Part shown: one piece after another, positions 41,661 through 50,967 of the stretch
How positions within the stretch are numbered: the stretch's first letter is position 1
Layout of the letters: every line of letters begins with the position of its first letter
Source: Marinifilum caeruleilacunae
Lineage (GTDB): Bacteria > Bacteroidota > Bacteroidia > Bacteroidales > Marinifilaceae
Length of the DNA: 51,098 nt
Direction of reading: 5' to 3'
Assembly (NCBI RefSeq): GCF_013141825.1
Contig: NZ_RZNH01000039.1
Location: 1 to 51,098 of the forward strand
Notes under the pieces: model-generated
Told to the model about the DNA's origin: nothing
What the model saw: only the letters and a program-made list of their open reading frames with translations
Databases searched by the model: none
Translations under genes and position numbers: made by a program

Positions 41661-43301
41661 ATGAAAAAAATCGCATCTATTACATTGCTATTGGGGCTTA
41701 TTATTGGCCTTGCAGCTTGTAATCAAAAAGAAAAGAAAGAAGTTGTGGTTTCTCCTACTCAGAAGCTGGTAGATCAGTATGCTGAATTCGAGTTAACCAC
41801 CGACTTAAATCTCCTTACCGAAAAAGAGAAGCAAATGCTTCCAATCTTAATTGAGGTTGCTGATATCATGGAAGAATTATTCTGGAAAGATGCCATTGGA
41901 GACAAAACAGAATTTCTTTCTCAGCTAACTGATCCTGCTGAAATTGCATACTCAAAAATTAACTATGGCCCTTGGGACAGATTAGATGACAACAAGCCAT
42001 TCCTTAACGGATTTAATGCAAAACCAAAAGGTGCTAATTTTTATCCAAAAGACATGACTCCTGAGGAGTTTGAGGCAATCGAGGATGAAATGAAAACCGA
42101 CTGGTATACAAAGATTGTTCGCGATGAAAATGGCAAACTAAAAGTTGCTCCCTACCACCAGGTATATCCTGAACAAACTAAGAAAGCTGCTGAATTGCTA
42201 AGAAAAGCAGCTGAATTGGCCGAAGATGCTGGCTTGAAAAACTACCTTGAACTACGTGCCGAAGCATTATTGACAGATGACTATTTGGCTTCTGATTTGG
42301 CTTGGATGGACATGAAATCGAATACCATTGATTTTGTTGTTGGTCCAATCGAAACCTACGAAGATGCATTGTATGGTTACAAAGCTTCTCACTCTGGCCA
42401 GATTTTGGTGAAAGACAAAGCATGGAGCGAAAAATTATCGAAATTTGCTGCTTTACTTCCACGCTTACAAGAAGGTCTTCCTGTACCGGCTGAGTACAAA
42501 GCTGAAAAAGCAAATGCCAATGCAGATATGAATGCTTATGACGTAATTTATTACGCAGGTGACTGTAATGCAGGTAGCAAGAACATTGCTATTAACCTAC
42601 CAAACGATCCACGTGTACACGCTGCAAAAGGAAGTAGAAAGCTTCAGTTGAAAAATGCTATGAAAGCAAAATTCGACAAAATCTTACTTCCAATTTCTGA
42701 TTTACTGATCGACGAAAGTCAGCGTAAAAACGTTACTTTCGATGCTTTCTTCGAAAATGTAATGTTCCACGAAGTAGCTCACGGATTGGGCATTAACTAC
42801 ACTTTAAAAGATAAAGTAAGCGTACGTAAGGCTCTAAAAGATACCTATACTTCTATTGAAGAAGGAAAAGCTGATATTTTAGGATTGTACATGATTACTC
42901 AGATGGCTGAGTGGGGCGAAATGGACAAGAGCAAGCTAATGGATAACTATGTAACTTTCATGGCTGGTATTTTCCGTTCGGTTCGTTTCGGAGCTGCAAG
43001 TGCTCACGGGAAAGCAAACATGATGCGTTTCTATTTCTTCGAAGAACAAGGTGCTTTCACCAGAAACCCAGAAACCGGAACTTACAAGGTTGATTTCGAA
43101 AAAATGAAAGCAGCTATGAACGAATTGGGAAGACAAATCCTTATTGTTCAGGGTGATGGCAACTACGAATTGGCAAAACAAATGATTGCTGAGAGAGGAT
43201 TTATCCGTGAAGATCTTCAAAACGATTTGGATCGTGTAAACTCTGCTGGTATTCCTAAAGATGTGATCTTTAAACAAGGAACTCAAGTGTTAGGATTGTA
43301 A
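41661..43301 (+). CDS. Dipeptidyl-peptidase III-like (M49-type) zinc peptidase lipoprotein
   Basis: A 546-residue protein with a lipoprotein signal (ITLLLGLIIGLAAC, Cys20). The zinc motif is H370-E-V-A-H374 (NVMFHEVAHGLG), and the third-ligand motif EExxAD follows at 400-405 (EEGKADILGLY), as in M49. Classical M49 enzymes have HExxGH with an extra residue, while this group has the shorter HExxH. These enzymes are predicted to release dipeptides or act as general peptidases at the membrane. The terminator is directly downstream. Confidence 0.85.
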   Translation: MKKIASITLLLGLIIGLAACNQKEKKEVVVSPTQKLVDQYAEFELTTDLNLLTEKEKQMLPILIEVADIMEELFWKDAIGDKTEFLSQLTDPAEIAYSKINYGPWDRLDDNKPFLNGFNAKPKGANFYPKDMTPEEFEAIEDEMKTDWYTKIVRDENGKLKVAPYHQVYPEQTKKAAELLRKAAELAEDAGLKNYLELRAEALLTDDYLASDLAWMDMKSNTIDFVVGPIETYEDALYGYKASHSGQILVKDKAWSEKLSKFAALLPRLQEGLPVPAEYKAEKANANADMNAYDVIYYAGDCNAGSKNIAINLPNDPRVHAAKGSRKLQLKNAMKAKFDKILLPISDLLIDESQRKNVTFDAFFENVMFHEVAHGLGINYTLKDKVSVRKALKDTYTSIEEGKADILGLYMITQMAEWGEMDKSKLMDNYVTFMAGIFRSVRFGAASAHGKANMMRFYFFEEQGAFTRNPETGTYKVDFEKMKAAMNELGRQILIVQGDGNYELAKQMIAERGFIREDLQNDLDRVNSAGIPKDVIFKQGTQVLGL

Positions 43302-43322
43302 TCCAAACAAAAAAATACATCA

Positions 43323-43360
43323 AAAAGGCTGAATCAAATTTGATTCAGCCTTTTGTTTTT
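43323..43360 (+). terminator. Rho-independent terminator after the M49-like gene
   Basis: A perfect 16-bp palindrome (arms AAAAGGCTGAATCAAA and its complement) is followed by GTTTTT. Confidence 0.85.
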
Positions 43361-43465
43361 ATAATCGATCTTAAAAATGGGTATTTTACAGCATAGTAAA
43401 TCATGATTAAGCTTTGTATCTTTCCAAACATTCAGCTAAATTAAAGCCTACATTACCAGAAGAAA

Positions 43466-46189
43466 ATGAACTTGTTAAGAAAAATATCACTAGGAATACT
43501 ACTCGTTAGTGTTTCCATCATTTTATGCAGTTTTAAAACTTCTGCCAGGAAAAAGCAGGTTCTGGTTCTTCACTCCTATCACCAGGGCTTAAATTGGACC
43601 GATAATGTAAGTGCCGGAATTTTATCCGTTTTCGATAAGCACGATGATGTGGAAATCATCTTTGAATACATGGATACCAAAAGGCATTCGGAAGCTGAAT
43701 ATTTGGCTGAGTTCGCAAAACTTTACGATTTAAAACACCAGAAAAACCTTTTCGATGTGATCATTGTTTGCGATAACAATGCCCTGGATTTTGCAAGAAC
43801 CTATTACCAGGAATATTTCAACAAAATTCCAATTGTTTTTTGTGGGATCGATCAGTTTGAGAACAAGTTAATTCAAGGGATTGATCAGATCACAGGTGTT
43901 ACCGAAGAGATTGACTCCAGAAAAACCATCGAAATTGCGCTTGAATTGCATCCCAATACAAAACAATTGGTGGTAATTAACGACAATCAGACCAAATCGG
44001 CCATACTAAATCGAAATAACATTCGTGATTTTTGGTCGGAGATCGAGACAAATGCCAAGCTCATTTTCCTGGAAAATTTATCCATTGATGAATTGATTTT
44101 CCAGGTGGAAAACCTCGATTCGGAAAGTATCATCTACCTGATTAATTTTAGTCGCGACAAAGAAGGGAATTACATCTCTTACCAGGAGAATATCGAAATT
44201 ATTCGTGAAGCCACCGATTTGCCCATTTACAGTAGCTGGGAGTTTTACTTTAACGAAGGCATTGTAGGTGGAATGATAACGAGTGGCTATAAACAAGGAG
44301 AACTATCTGCCAAATCGGCCTTGCGAATTTTAAGTGGAAAGAATGCTTCACAAATTCCGATTATTCGCCGGGGATACAATCAATTCAAGTTCGATTTTGA
44401 GCAGATGAAACGCTTCAAAATCTTGCCAAAACAATTGCCTAGCGGTAGTTTTATCAGCAATCAGCCACCTTCTATTATTAAGCAATACCAAACTTCACTG
44501 GTTGTTATTGGGATTTTCATTATTGTAATTGTTTTTATTCTTCGCTACACCACTATTAAACGCGAACGTAACGAAAGGCGATTGAAGAAAATTAATGAAG
44601 AACTTGACCGAAGAGTAGCCGAGCGTACCAAGGAAATTATTTTCGCCAATGAAAAACTGGAATTGCAAACCGAGCAAATTGTGAAACAAAACAGGGAGCT
44701 TGAGCATCACAGGCATAACCTTTTGGAACTGGTAAAAGAAAGAACCGAAAACCTTGAACATGCCAACGAAGAGCTAAAAAGCAGCCGCGACAGGTTATTG
44801 CACATGCTCGATTCCAATTCGGATGGAGTTTGGGAACACAATTTTAAAACCGGTAAAATTTTTATCAGTAAAATCATTTGGGACAAACTTGGATACCATT
44901 CCATTACCGCAAAAGATACGCGAGATTTACTTTGTAAACTTATTCACCCTGAAGATCTTATTATCATCAAACAAAAAGACAAACAAAACCGAATGGGCAA
45001 AAGCGAAATGTTTGTCATTGAATTTAGAATTTGCGATAAAGAAAAATCGTGGATGTGGTTTAAAGCCAAAGGAAAAATTCTGGATTATGCAGAAGATGGT
45101 AGTCCATTAAATATGGTTGGAACGCTTATCGATATCAATCAGCGTAAAATTGCCGAAGAAAAAATCAGGGAAGAAGAGCAAAAACTCAGGGTATCGGAAA
45201 AACGCTGGCGCTCATTAATTGAACAGGCATCAGACGAAATCCTGATTTACAATACCGATGGCACCATACTTGATGCCAACTCGGCCGCATGCAAATGGTT
45301 GGGCTATAAGCAAAGTGAATTGCTTGAGCTAAATTACAGTGAAATCGATATGAATCACAGTAGTTCAGAACTGCACTCTTATCGTAAAAAATTAAGTTCT
45401 TCCAACCCTTCGATTTCTTTCGAGTCGGTGCAAAGAAGAAAAGATGGAAGCACATTTCCTGTAGAAATTCACCTGAGCTTAATTGAACTTCAGGATAGTA
45501 AATTAATTCTTTCGGTTGGTACCGATATCAGTAAAAGACAGGAAACCGAACGTAAAATTCTAAATGCAGTAATTAATACCGAAGAGAGCGAACGTAAACG
45601 ATTTGCTACCGATCTGCACGATTCCATTGGTCCATTACTATCGAGCATTAATCTCTACCTTTCTTCTTTGGGAAAAGTAAAAACAGACAACGATAAAGAG
45701 AATATCATTACCGCATCATTAGATGCCGTAAACGAGGCGTTGGTAAGCATTAAAGAAATATCGAACAACCTGAGCCCTCATATTTTAAATGATTTTGGCC
45801 TGGAAAAAGCAATTCAATCATTTACCAATAAGATTAATGTTTCGCAGGCCATAAACATTAGTTTTTATGCCGAAAACATGAACGTGCGCTTGAATCACCA
45901 GGTAGAAGTTGTTATTTTTAGAGTGGTAACCGAGTTAATCAACAATACGATTAAACATGCCAAAGCCACTAATATTGAAATTAACCTTGCACTCGAAGGC
46001 AATTTATTATCATTAATTTACATTGATGATGGCATTGGCTTTGATTCGAAAAAAATTAATGCAGGAACCTCTAGTGGAATGGGACTTTACAATGTTTTAA
46101 GTCGCATTAGATCCTTAAACGGAACGCATAAAATTAAAAGTAATCCAGAACGCGGTGGCATGATGGCCGTTGTTGAAATAAATTTATAA
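43466..46189 (+). CDS. Sensor histidine kinase with ABC-type substrate-binding input domain
   Basis: A 907-residue membrane kinase. A signal anchor is followed by a periplasmic ABC substrate-binding-like domain (~residues 30-330: KKQVLVLHSYHQGLNWTD, NKIPIVFCGIDQFE, YSSWEFYFNEGIVGGMITSG). One membrane segment (~342-362) leads to a coiled coil, two PAS domains (~450-570 and ~580-690) and the HisKA_3 helix with His718 (RFATDLHDSIGPLLSSINLYL). The HATPase_c domain has N (ELINNTIKHAKA) and G boxes (DDGIGFD, SSGMGLYNV). The domain order predicts sensing of a small periplasmic ligand. It is 6 bp upstream of its response regulator. Confidence 0.94.
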   Translation: MNLLRKISLGILLVSVSIILCSFKTSARKKQVLVLHSYHQGLNWTDNVSAGILSVFDKHDDVEIIFEYMDTKRHSEAEYLAEFAKLYDLKHQKNLFDVIIVCDNNALDFARTYYQEYFNKIPIVFCGIDQFENKLIQGIDQITGVTEEIDSRKTIEIALELHPNTKQLVVINDNQTKSAILNRNNIRDFWSEIETNAKLIFLENLSIDELIFQVENLDSESIIYLINFSRDKEGNYISYQENIEIIREATDLPIYSSWEFYFNEGIVGGMITSGYKQGELSAKSALRILSGKNASQIPIIRRGYNQFKFDFEQMKRFKILPKQLPSGSFISNQPPSIIKQYQTSLVVIGIFIIVIVFILRYTTIKRERNERRLKKINEELDRRVAERTKEIIFANEKLELQTEQIVKQNRELEHHRHNLLELVKERTENLEHANEELKSSRDRLLHMLDSNSDGVWEHNFKTGKIFISKIIWDKLGYHSITAKDTRDLLCKLIHPEDLIIIKQKDKQNRMGKSEMFVIEFRICDKEKSWMWFKAKGKILDYAEDGSPLNMVGTLIDINQRKIAEEKIREEEQKLRVSEKRWRSLIEQASDEILIYNTDGTILDANSAACKWLGYKQSELLELNYSEIDMNHSSSELHSYRKKLSSSNPSISFESVQRRKDGSTFPVEIHLSLIELQDSKLILSVGTDISKRQETERKILNAVINTEESERKRFATDLHDSIGPLLSSINLYLSSLGKVKTDNDKENIITASLDAVNEALVSIKEISNNLSPHILNDFGLEKAIQSFTNKINVSQAINISFYAENMNVRLNHQVEVVIFRVVTELINNTIKHAKATNIEINLALEGNLLSLIYIDDGIGFDSKKINAGTSSGMGLYNVLSRIRSLNGTHKIKSNPERGGMMAVVEINL

Positions 46190-46195
46190 TTCGAA

Positions 46196-46840
46196 ATGGA
46201 AGATAATAAGGTAATAATTGTTGATGATCACAAGATGTTTCGAAGCGGATTGCGCTTCCTGTTAAGCAATATCCCAAATATCCAAGTAATTGATGAAGCC
46301 TCGAACGGAAAAGAGTTTCTGGAAATGGCAGAAAATGAGCCCATCGATATTGCCTTAATGGATATCAACATGCCCGAAATGAATGGCATTGAAGCCACTC
46401 GAATTGCCATGGAAAAATATCCCGACCTAAAGGTGATTGTTCTTTCGATGCACGGTGAAGAAGAATATTACGACCAAATGCTGGACGCCGGTGTAAAAGG
46501 TTTTCTCCTGAAAAATTCGGATGCCGATGAGCTGATCGCTGCCATCGAAGCTGTAATTGCCGGAAAATCGTACTTTTCGCAAGAGCTATTGGTAGATATA
46601 CTAGATCAAAAGAGGCTACAAAAATTAAGAACCGATGCCGTAAAACTTTCCACACGTGAACTGGAAGTCTTAAAATTGATTTGCGATGGATTCAGCAATG
46701 CAGAAATTGCCGAACAACTTTTTATCAGCCATAGAACAGTAGATCGCCACCGTGCGAACCTATTGAGTAAAACGGGTTGTAAAAACTCTACTTCGCTGGT
46801 AATGTACGCCGTTAAAAATAAAATTGTTGAAATTGATTAA
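46196..46840 (+). CDS. NarL/LuxR-family response regulator
   Basis: A 214-residue protein. The receiver domain has the acidic pair D10-D11, phospho-acceptor D56 (IALMDINMPEMNG) and K106 (GFLLKNS). The C-terminal LuxR-type helix-turn-helix is LSTRELEVLKLICDGFSNAE with IAEQLFISHRTVDRHRANLL. It is encoded 6 bp after the HisKA_3 kinase, the natural partner type. The targets are unknown. Confidence 0.95.
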   Translation: MEDNKVIIVDDHKMFRSGLRFLLSNIPNIQVIDEASNGKEFLEMAENEPIDIALMDINMPEMNGIEATRIAMEKYPDLKVIVLSMHGEEEYYDQMLDAGVKGFLLKNSDADELIAAIEAVIAGKSYFSQELLVDILDQKRLQKLRTDAVKLSTRELEVLKLICDGFSNAEIAEQLFISHRTVDRHRANLLSKTGCKNSTSLVMYAVKNKIVEID

Positions 46841-47005
46841 ATAAAGGACAATTCGTGGCTTAAAGTGAATTATGTTTTGTATTTTTAAAAGCAATTACCA
46901 TTCAAAACACTTCTCTTCTTAACCATTTTAAAAATGCATAAAAGGATCATACCGTAATTTTCCTTGCGGGATATGGTATCTTCCTGTTCTAAAGAATTGT
47001 ATCAA

Positions 47006-49459
47006 ATGGAATCAAATTCACAACTCAAACTCGCGCACCAATTTGTAAGAAATACCAATACAACCATTTTCCTGACCGGAAAGGCTGGTACTGGTAAAAC
47101 AACATTTCTTAGACAGCTTCAGACCGAATTGCCTAAACGAATGGTAGTAGTTGCACCAACTGGTGTTGCTGCCATAAATGCTGGTGGAGTAACCATTCAT
47201 TCCTTTTTTCAGTTGCCATTTGGTCCAATTCTACCCGGGCAGATCCTAAACGAAAAAGCAAATGCTAATGAAGCCTCGGTACGAAAGTACAGGAAGGAAA
47301 AAATCAACCTGATTAAATCTCTAGACCTCCTGATTATTGATGAAATTAGTATGGTTCGAGCCGATTTATTGGACGGAATTGATGAAGTTTTGCGCAAATT
47401 CAAAAATCGGAACTTGCCATTTGGAGGAGTGCAGGTTTTAATGATTGGTGACTTGCAGCAGCTCCCTCCTGTTGTTAAAAACGAAGAGTGGAGTTTATTG
47501 AGTCAGCATTACGAAACTGCGTTTTTCTTCAGCAGTCGTGCTTTTCGATCCTGCCAACACATTAGTATCGAATTAAAGCATGTATACCGCCAAAAAGATC
47601 AGGATTTTATCAAAATTCTTAATGAAATCAGAAACAACCAACTATCCCGCTCTTCATTCATGGAGTTGGAAAAAAGATACCTCCCCAATTTTGACCCAAA
47701 TCAGGAAGAGGGTTACATAACACTGACTACACACAATGCCAGGGCACAAAAAATTAATGATGAAAAGTTGGGGAAACTCAATAGTAAAACAGAATCCTTT
47801 AGTGCGATAATCGACGGACAATTTCCAGAGTATTCCTATCCTACCGATCAGGATTTGAAACTGAAAGTTGGAGCCCAGGTAATGTTTGTAAAAAACGACA
47901 GTTCGCCTGAAAAGCTATTTTACAATGGTAAAATTGGAAGCGTAACAGGTTTCAATGAAGATGCCATTTTGGTACAATGCGATGGCAGCGATTCCGAGAT
48001 TGAAGTTCACCCGGAAGAGTGGCAAAGTATAAAATACAGCATCAACCAGGATTCGAAAGAAATTCAGGAAGATGTTGTTGGCCAATTTACCCAATATCCC
48101 TTAAAATTGGCCTGGGCCATTACCATTCATAAAAGTCAGGGTTTAACTTTCGAGAAGGCGATTATCGATGCCAATGCCGCCTTTGCCCACGGCCAGGTTT
48201 ATGTCGCCTTAAGCCGCTGCAAGTCTTTGGAAGGATTGGTACTCAAATCAAAATTAAGCGAAAGTGGAATGATTTGCGATCGTTCTGTTTCTCAGTTTAC
48301 CCAATATATCGAGAATAATCCTCCCAAACAGGAACAGTTGGAAATTGCAAGAAGACAATTCCAATTTCAGCTGCTGGAGGAGTTGTTTTCCTATTCCGAT
48401 ATCAATAGGATTTACCGAAATTTAAACAGGCAACTGCAGGATAACCTGAAAGCTTTCCAGGGAAATCTGCCAGAAAAGATCAAAACCGGTTTTGCCGATT
48501 TCCAAACCGATATTCTTACTGTTGGCGATAAGTTTGTGCCAAGCTTAAAAAATTACTGCTTTGGCAACGAAAAATTAGATGATAATAAGGAAGCACAGGA
48601 AAGAATCAGCAAAGGATGTAAGTATTTTGCTGATAAATTAGACAAACACGTATTTTCAGTTCTTAATGATTATTCACTGGATACCGATAATCAAGCCATT
48701 GAAAAAGTCATTGCTGAATACATCAAACAATTGTACGAACTAACATCGGTAAAACTTACTTGTATAAAAGCCTGTTTCGAAGGCTTCAAGCTGGATTCCT
48801 ATTTGGATATCAGGGCCAAGGCACATCTCGAAAAATACTCGTTCAGAGCAAAAAGAAAACGCGATGTGGTAGATGAAAACGTGGAACATGCCGCCTTACT
48901 TCGAAAACTAAAAAACTGGAGAAAAGAACTTTCGGAAAAGATGAGTGCCCCTGCATACATGATTGCATCGCAACGAAGTTTGGTCGATATTGCCAACATG
49001 TTGCCATGCTCAGCTGAACAGCTTAAATCGGTAAAAGGATTTGGTAAAAAGAAAATAGAACGATATGGAGCTGATGTAATAAAGTTAGTAATGGAATATA
49101 GGCAGGAAAAAGGTTTGGGCATGCTTAATTTTGCACCAGAACCCGAAGTAAAAGTCAAAAAGCCCAATACAAAAGAAGTGACTTACGATATGTTTAAGGA
49201 AGGAAAAAATGTAAGGGAAATTTCCGCACTTCGTAATCTTTCGCAAACTACTATAGAATCGCATCTGGCACATTACGTTGGCCTGGGCATGCTCGATTTA
49301 AAAGATTTTGTTGAATCTGATAAAATTGAAAACATCAAAAAACAATTTAAAGTTCATGGTACCGACACCATAAATCCCGTTAAGGAAGCCTTAGGAAGCA
49401 AATACACTTATGCAGAACTGAGATATGTGCAGGCTTTTTTGAGGAATTCGAAAGAGTAA
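47006..49459 (+). CDS. PIF1-like helicase with RecQ-type C-terminal domains
   Basis: An 817-residue protein. The superfamily 1B helicase core spans about residues 1-470: Walker A GKAGTGKTT (25-33), ATGVAAINAGGVTIHSFFQLP, Walker B LLIIDEISM, QLPPV, and the final motif WAITIHKSQGLTFEKAIID with ALSRCKSLEGL. A long middle follows, then an HRDC-like segment (LPCSAEQLKSVKGFGKKKIERYG) and a helix-turn-helix like that of RecQ tails (FKEGKNVREISALRNLSQTT). The role is likely DNA unwinding in repair or at structured DNA. The start at 47006 matches family N-termini; in-frame TTG and ATG lie 14 and 11 codons upstream. Confidence 0.9.
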   Translation: MESNSQLKLAHQFVRNTNTTIFLTGKAGTGKTTFLRQLQTELPKRMVVVAPTGVAAINAGGVTIHSFFQLPFGPILPGQILNEKANANEASVRKYRKEKINLIKSLDLLIIDEISMVRADLLDGIDEVLRKFKNRNLPFGGVQVLMIGDLQQLPPVVKNEEWSLLSQHYETAFFFSSRAFRSCQHISIELKHVYRQKDQDFIKILNEIRNNQLSRSSFMELEKRYLPNFDPNQEEGYITLTTHNARAQKINDEKLGKLNSKTESFSAIIDGQFPEYSYPTDQDLKLKVGAQVMFVKNDSSPEKLFYNGKIGSVTGFNEDAILVQCDGSDSEIEVHPEEWQSIKYSINQDSKEIQEDVVGQFTQYPLKLAWAITIHKSQGLTFEKAIIDANAAFAHGQVYVALSRCKSLEGLVLKSKLSESGMICDRSVSQFTQYIENNPPKQEQLEIARRQFQFQLLEELFSYSDINRIYRNLNRQLQDNLKAFQGNLPEKIKTGFADFQTDILTVGDKFVPSLKNYCFGNEKLDDNKEAQERISKGCKYFADKLDKHVFSVLNDYSLDTDNQAIEKVIAEYIKQLYELTSVKLTCIKACFEGFKLDSYLDIRAKAHLEKYSFRAKRKRDVVDENVEHAALLRKLKNWRKELSEKMSAPAYMIASQRSLVDIANMLPCSAEQLKSVKGFGKKKIERYGADVIKLVMEYRQEKGLGMLNFAPEPEVKVKKPNTKEVTYDMFKEGKNVREISALRNLSQTTIESHLAHYVGLGMLDLKDFVESDKIENIKKQFKVHGTDTINPVKEALGSKYTYAELRYVQAFLRNSKE

Positions 49460-49495
49460 GTGAGTGATTTTTCAAATAGGGTTGAAAGCAATATT

Positions 49496-49687
49496 ATGGA
49501 TTATTTTTTAAAAAAATTATTAGGAGGAATCATAAGATATAGCGTGGAAGTTATTCGCTCAATATTTCGTAAAGAGAAATTACCTTCTTACATAGAAATA
49601 TCGAAGAGATCAGATAATGGATTTCTAGGTTTTGGTTTCATAATAATTCTATTAATTTTTCTTCATTTCTTTAATGTCATTGGCTGA
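49496..49687 (+). CDS. Small single-helix membrane protein
   Basis: A 63-residue protein with an amphipathic, basic N-terminal half (MDYFLKKLLGGIIRYSVEVI, RKEKLPSYIEISKR) and one C-terminal membrane segment (FLGFGFIIILLIFLHFF). The frame can start with GTG at 49460, directly after the helicase stop. No family recognised; a chance open frame is possible. Confidence 0.4.
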   Translation: MDYFLKKLLGGIIRYSVEVIRSIFRKEKLPSYIEISKRSDNGFLGFGFIIILLIFLHFFNVIG

Positions 49688-49692
49688 TTAAT

Positions 49693-49730
49693 CACCATAT
49701 AGTTTGTCGGCAGTTTCACTCACAGGGAAA
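49693..49730 (+). repeat. Degenerate left half of the 131-bp palindromic repeat
   Basis: CACCATATAGTTTGTCGGCAG and the following TTTC...GGGAAA match the left arm of the repeat at 50246 with several changes. It lies just before the DUF559 gene, which is thereby enclosed between repeat copies. Confidence 0.5.
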
Positions 49731-49761
49731 AATCAACCTGAAAATATTCGAATCATTAAGA

Positions 49762-50190
49762 ATGATGAATACAGTTTCTTCCATTATGAAGTACGCAGAA
49801 ATTAAAAAAATTAAGCAAAAACTTAGAAAAAGAGTTACCCCTGCGGAACAAGTACTTTGGAGACATATTAGAAGGCGACAACTAAAAGGACGGAAGTTTC
49901 TGAGGCAACATGCAATTGTTTATGATTCGAATGTCAATGAATACTTTTTCTTTATACCTGATTTTTACTGCAAAGACGAACAACTAGCCATTGAATTAGA
50001 TGGAAAAATCCATGATTTTCAAAAAGCAAAAGATCATAATCGCGATGAAATTCTAAAGAATATGGGAATCACAGTACTAAGAATTAAAAATAAAGAACTA
50101 AAAGAGCTTAATAAAGTACTGGAAAAAATTACAAGTCATTTCAAGCGCGAAGACAATGATCCTATTTTCAAAAGAGAGATACGAAAATAG
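49762..50190 (+). CDS. DUF559-family (Vsr-like) endonuclease
   Basis: A protein of up to 142 residues. KLRKRVTPAEQVLWRHIRRRQLKGRKFLRQHAIVYDS is the family N-terminus and FIPDFYCKDEQLAIELDGKIHD carries the PD-(D/E)xK-like nuclease core (D of PDFY, E and D of ELDG), followed by GITVLRIKNKEL. The family is related to the very-short-patch repair nuclease Vsr. The start may be the ATG at 49762, 49765 or 49786. It sits between a degenerate and an intact copy of a palindromic repeat. Confidence 0.92.
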   Translation: MMNTVSSIMKYAEIKKIKQKLRKRVTPAEQVLWRHIRRRQLKGRKFLRQHAIVYDSNVNEYFFFIPDFYCKDEQLAIELDGKIHDFQKAKDHNRDEILKNMGITVLRIKNKELKELNKVLEKITSHFKREDNDPIFKREIRK

Positions 50191-50245
50191 AAAACTTATT
50201 TTCGCTAAGCTTAATTTTAGGTTTAGAAAAATGAATTATCCAATT

Positions 50246-50376
50246 CACCCTTTAGTCTTTCGACAGTTTCCCTTTAAGGGAAACAACTCATATTTTTCTG
50301 CATACCTTAATTCAAAGGCTTCCCCTCCAAGGGGAAGTGCCGACAGGCGAAAGGGTGATATAAAATAGTACCAAAA
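50246..50376. repeat. 131-bp palindromic repeat, copy 1
   Basis: A 112-bp core (50246-50357) starts CACCCTTTAGTC and ends GGCGAAAGGGTG, imperfect inverted ends of about 27 bp. It contains two inner hairpins (GTTTCCC...GGGAAAC and CTTCCCC...GGGGAAG). A 19-nt tail (ATATAAAATAGTACCAAAA) is shared with copy 2 at 50968-51098. It has the shape of a MITE or REP-like element. Confidence 0.78.
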
Positions 50377-50605
50377 CCCCACCTTTTAAGCTTCCTTAAC
50401 TTTTGTTCAGACCATTTTGCACATTTCTAAGCTACATTTGTAATGTACAAAACAGAAAAAGTTTTTTCATATCGAAATGATTATCATATCAAGGTGATAT
50501 GGAAGCCGAAAGAAAATTAAATTTTCAATTATTCATTTTTTAAAATTCAATTTTCTTTCTCGTTTCATAGAATTAGATTTAGGTTAGTAAATAGTGGTTA
50601 GAAGA
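50377..50605. other. Intergenic DNA between repeat copies
   Basis: AT-rich sequence without a supported gene. No RNA gene was recognised. Confidence 0.5.
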
Positions 50606-50635
50606 AAATCCCGAGCTTTTGAGTTCGGGATTTTT
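50606..50635. terminator. Hairpin with flanking A and T runs
   Basis: ATCCCGA pairs with TCGGGAT, with A before and T after, so it could terminate in both directions. No gene that it serves is evident. Confidence 0.55.
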
Positions 50636-50747
50636 CTTTTCTTATAATCCGTTATAAGCTTTAGCTGTGCGAAAAGGAAATGCTTTGTGCAGAATTTTTC
50701 TTGTGCCTTGGATTTTAACCTGGGGCATTTATACCGTCTTATCCTTC

Positions 50748-50854
50748 GGTACGCTGTACCTCGCTTCTCTTCAATTAATCTTGCTATAAATACTGTGGTG
50801 CTACGCACCTTAACTCTTCCCTGGCGAAGCAGCAGAGCTGCGAAGTATTTATAG
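50748..50854. repeat. Cluster of trinucleotide-loop hairpins with closing stem
   Basis: Three 5-bp stems with exactly 3-nt loops follow one another: GGTAC-GCT-GTACC (50748-50760), GGTGC-TAC-GCACC (50797-50809) and GCAGC-AGA-GCTGC (50829-50841). The last two are enclosed by an 11-bp stem (CTATAAATACT at 50784-50794 with its complement at 50844-50854). The nested design resembles a palindromic mobile element or structured RNA, and it breaks the only open frame here. Confidence 0.55.
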
Positions 50855-50967
50855 AAACATAGGCCAATTTTTTTTAATGAGGTACAGAGCACCGAAGTAT
50901 GAATTGTTTAAGTCATTTAAGTTTCCAAAACCAGTCTTCACCGCATCGATAACGATGGATACAAAAC

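Noticed and set aside
50156-50368. Open frame of 70 codons overlapping the DUF559 end
   Set aside because: Most of it lies inside the palindromic repeat, and it overlaps the DUF559 frame.
50584-50892. Open frame of 102 codons on the minus strand
   Set aside because: It runs through a terminator-like hairpin and three trinucleotide-loop hairpins, its translation has no protein-like pattern, and no ribosome-binding site is seen.
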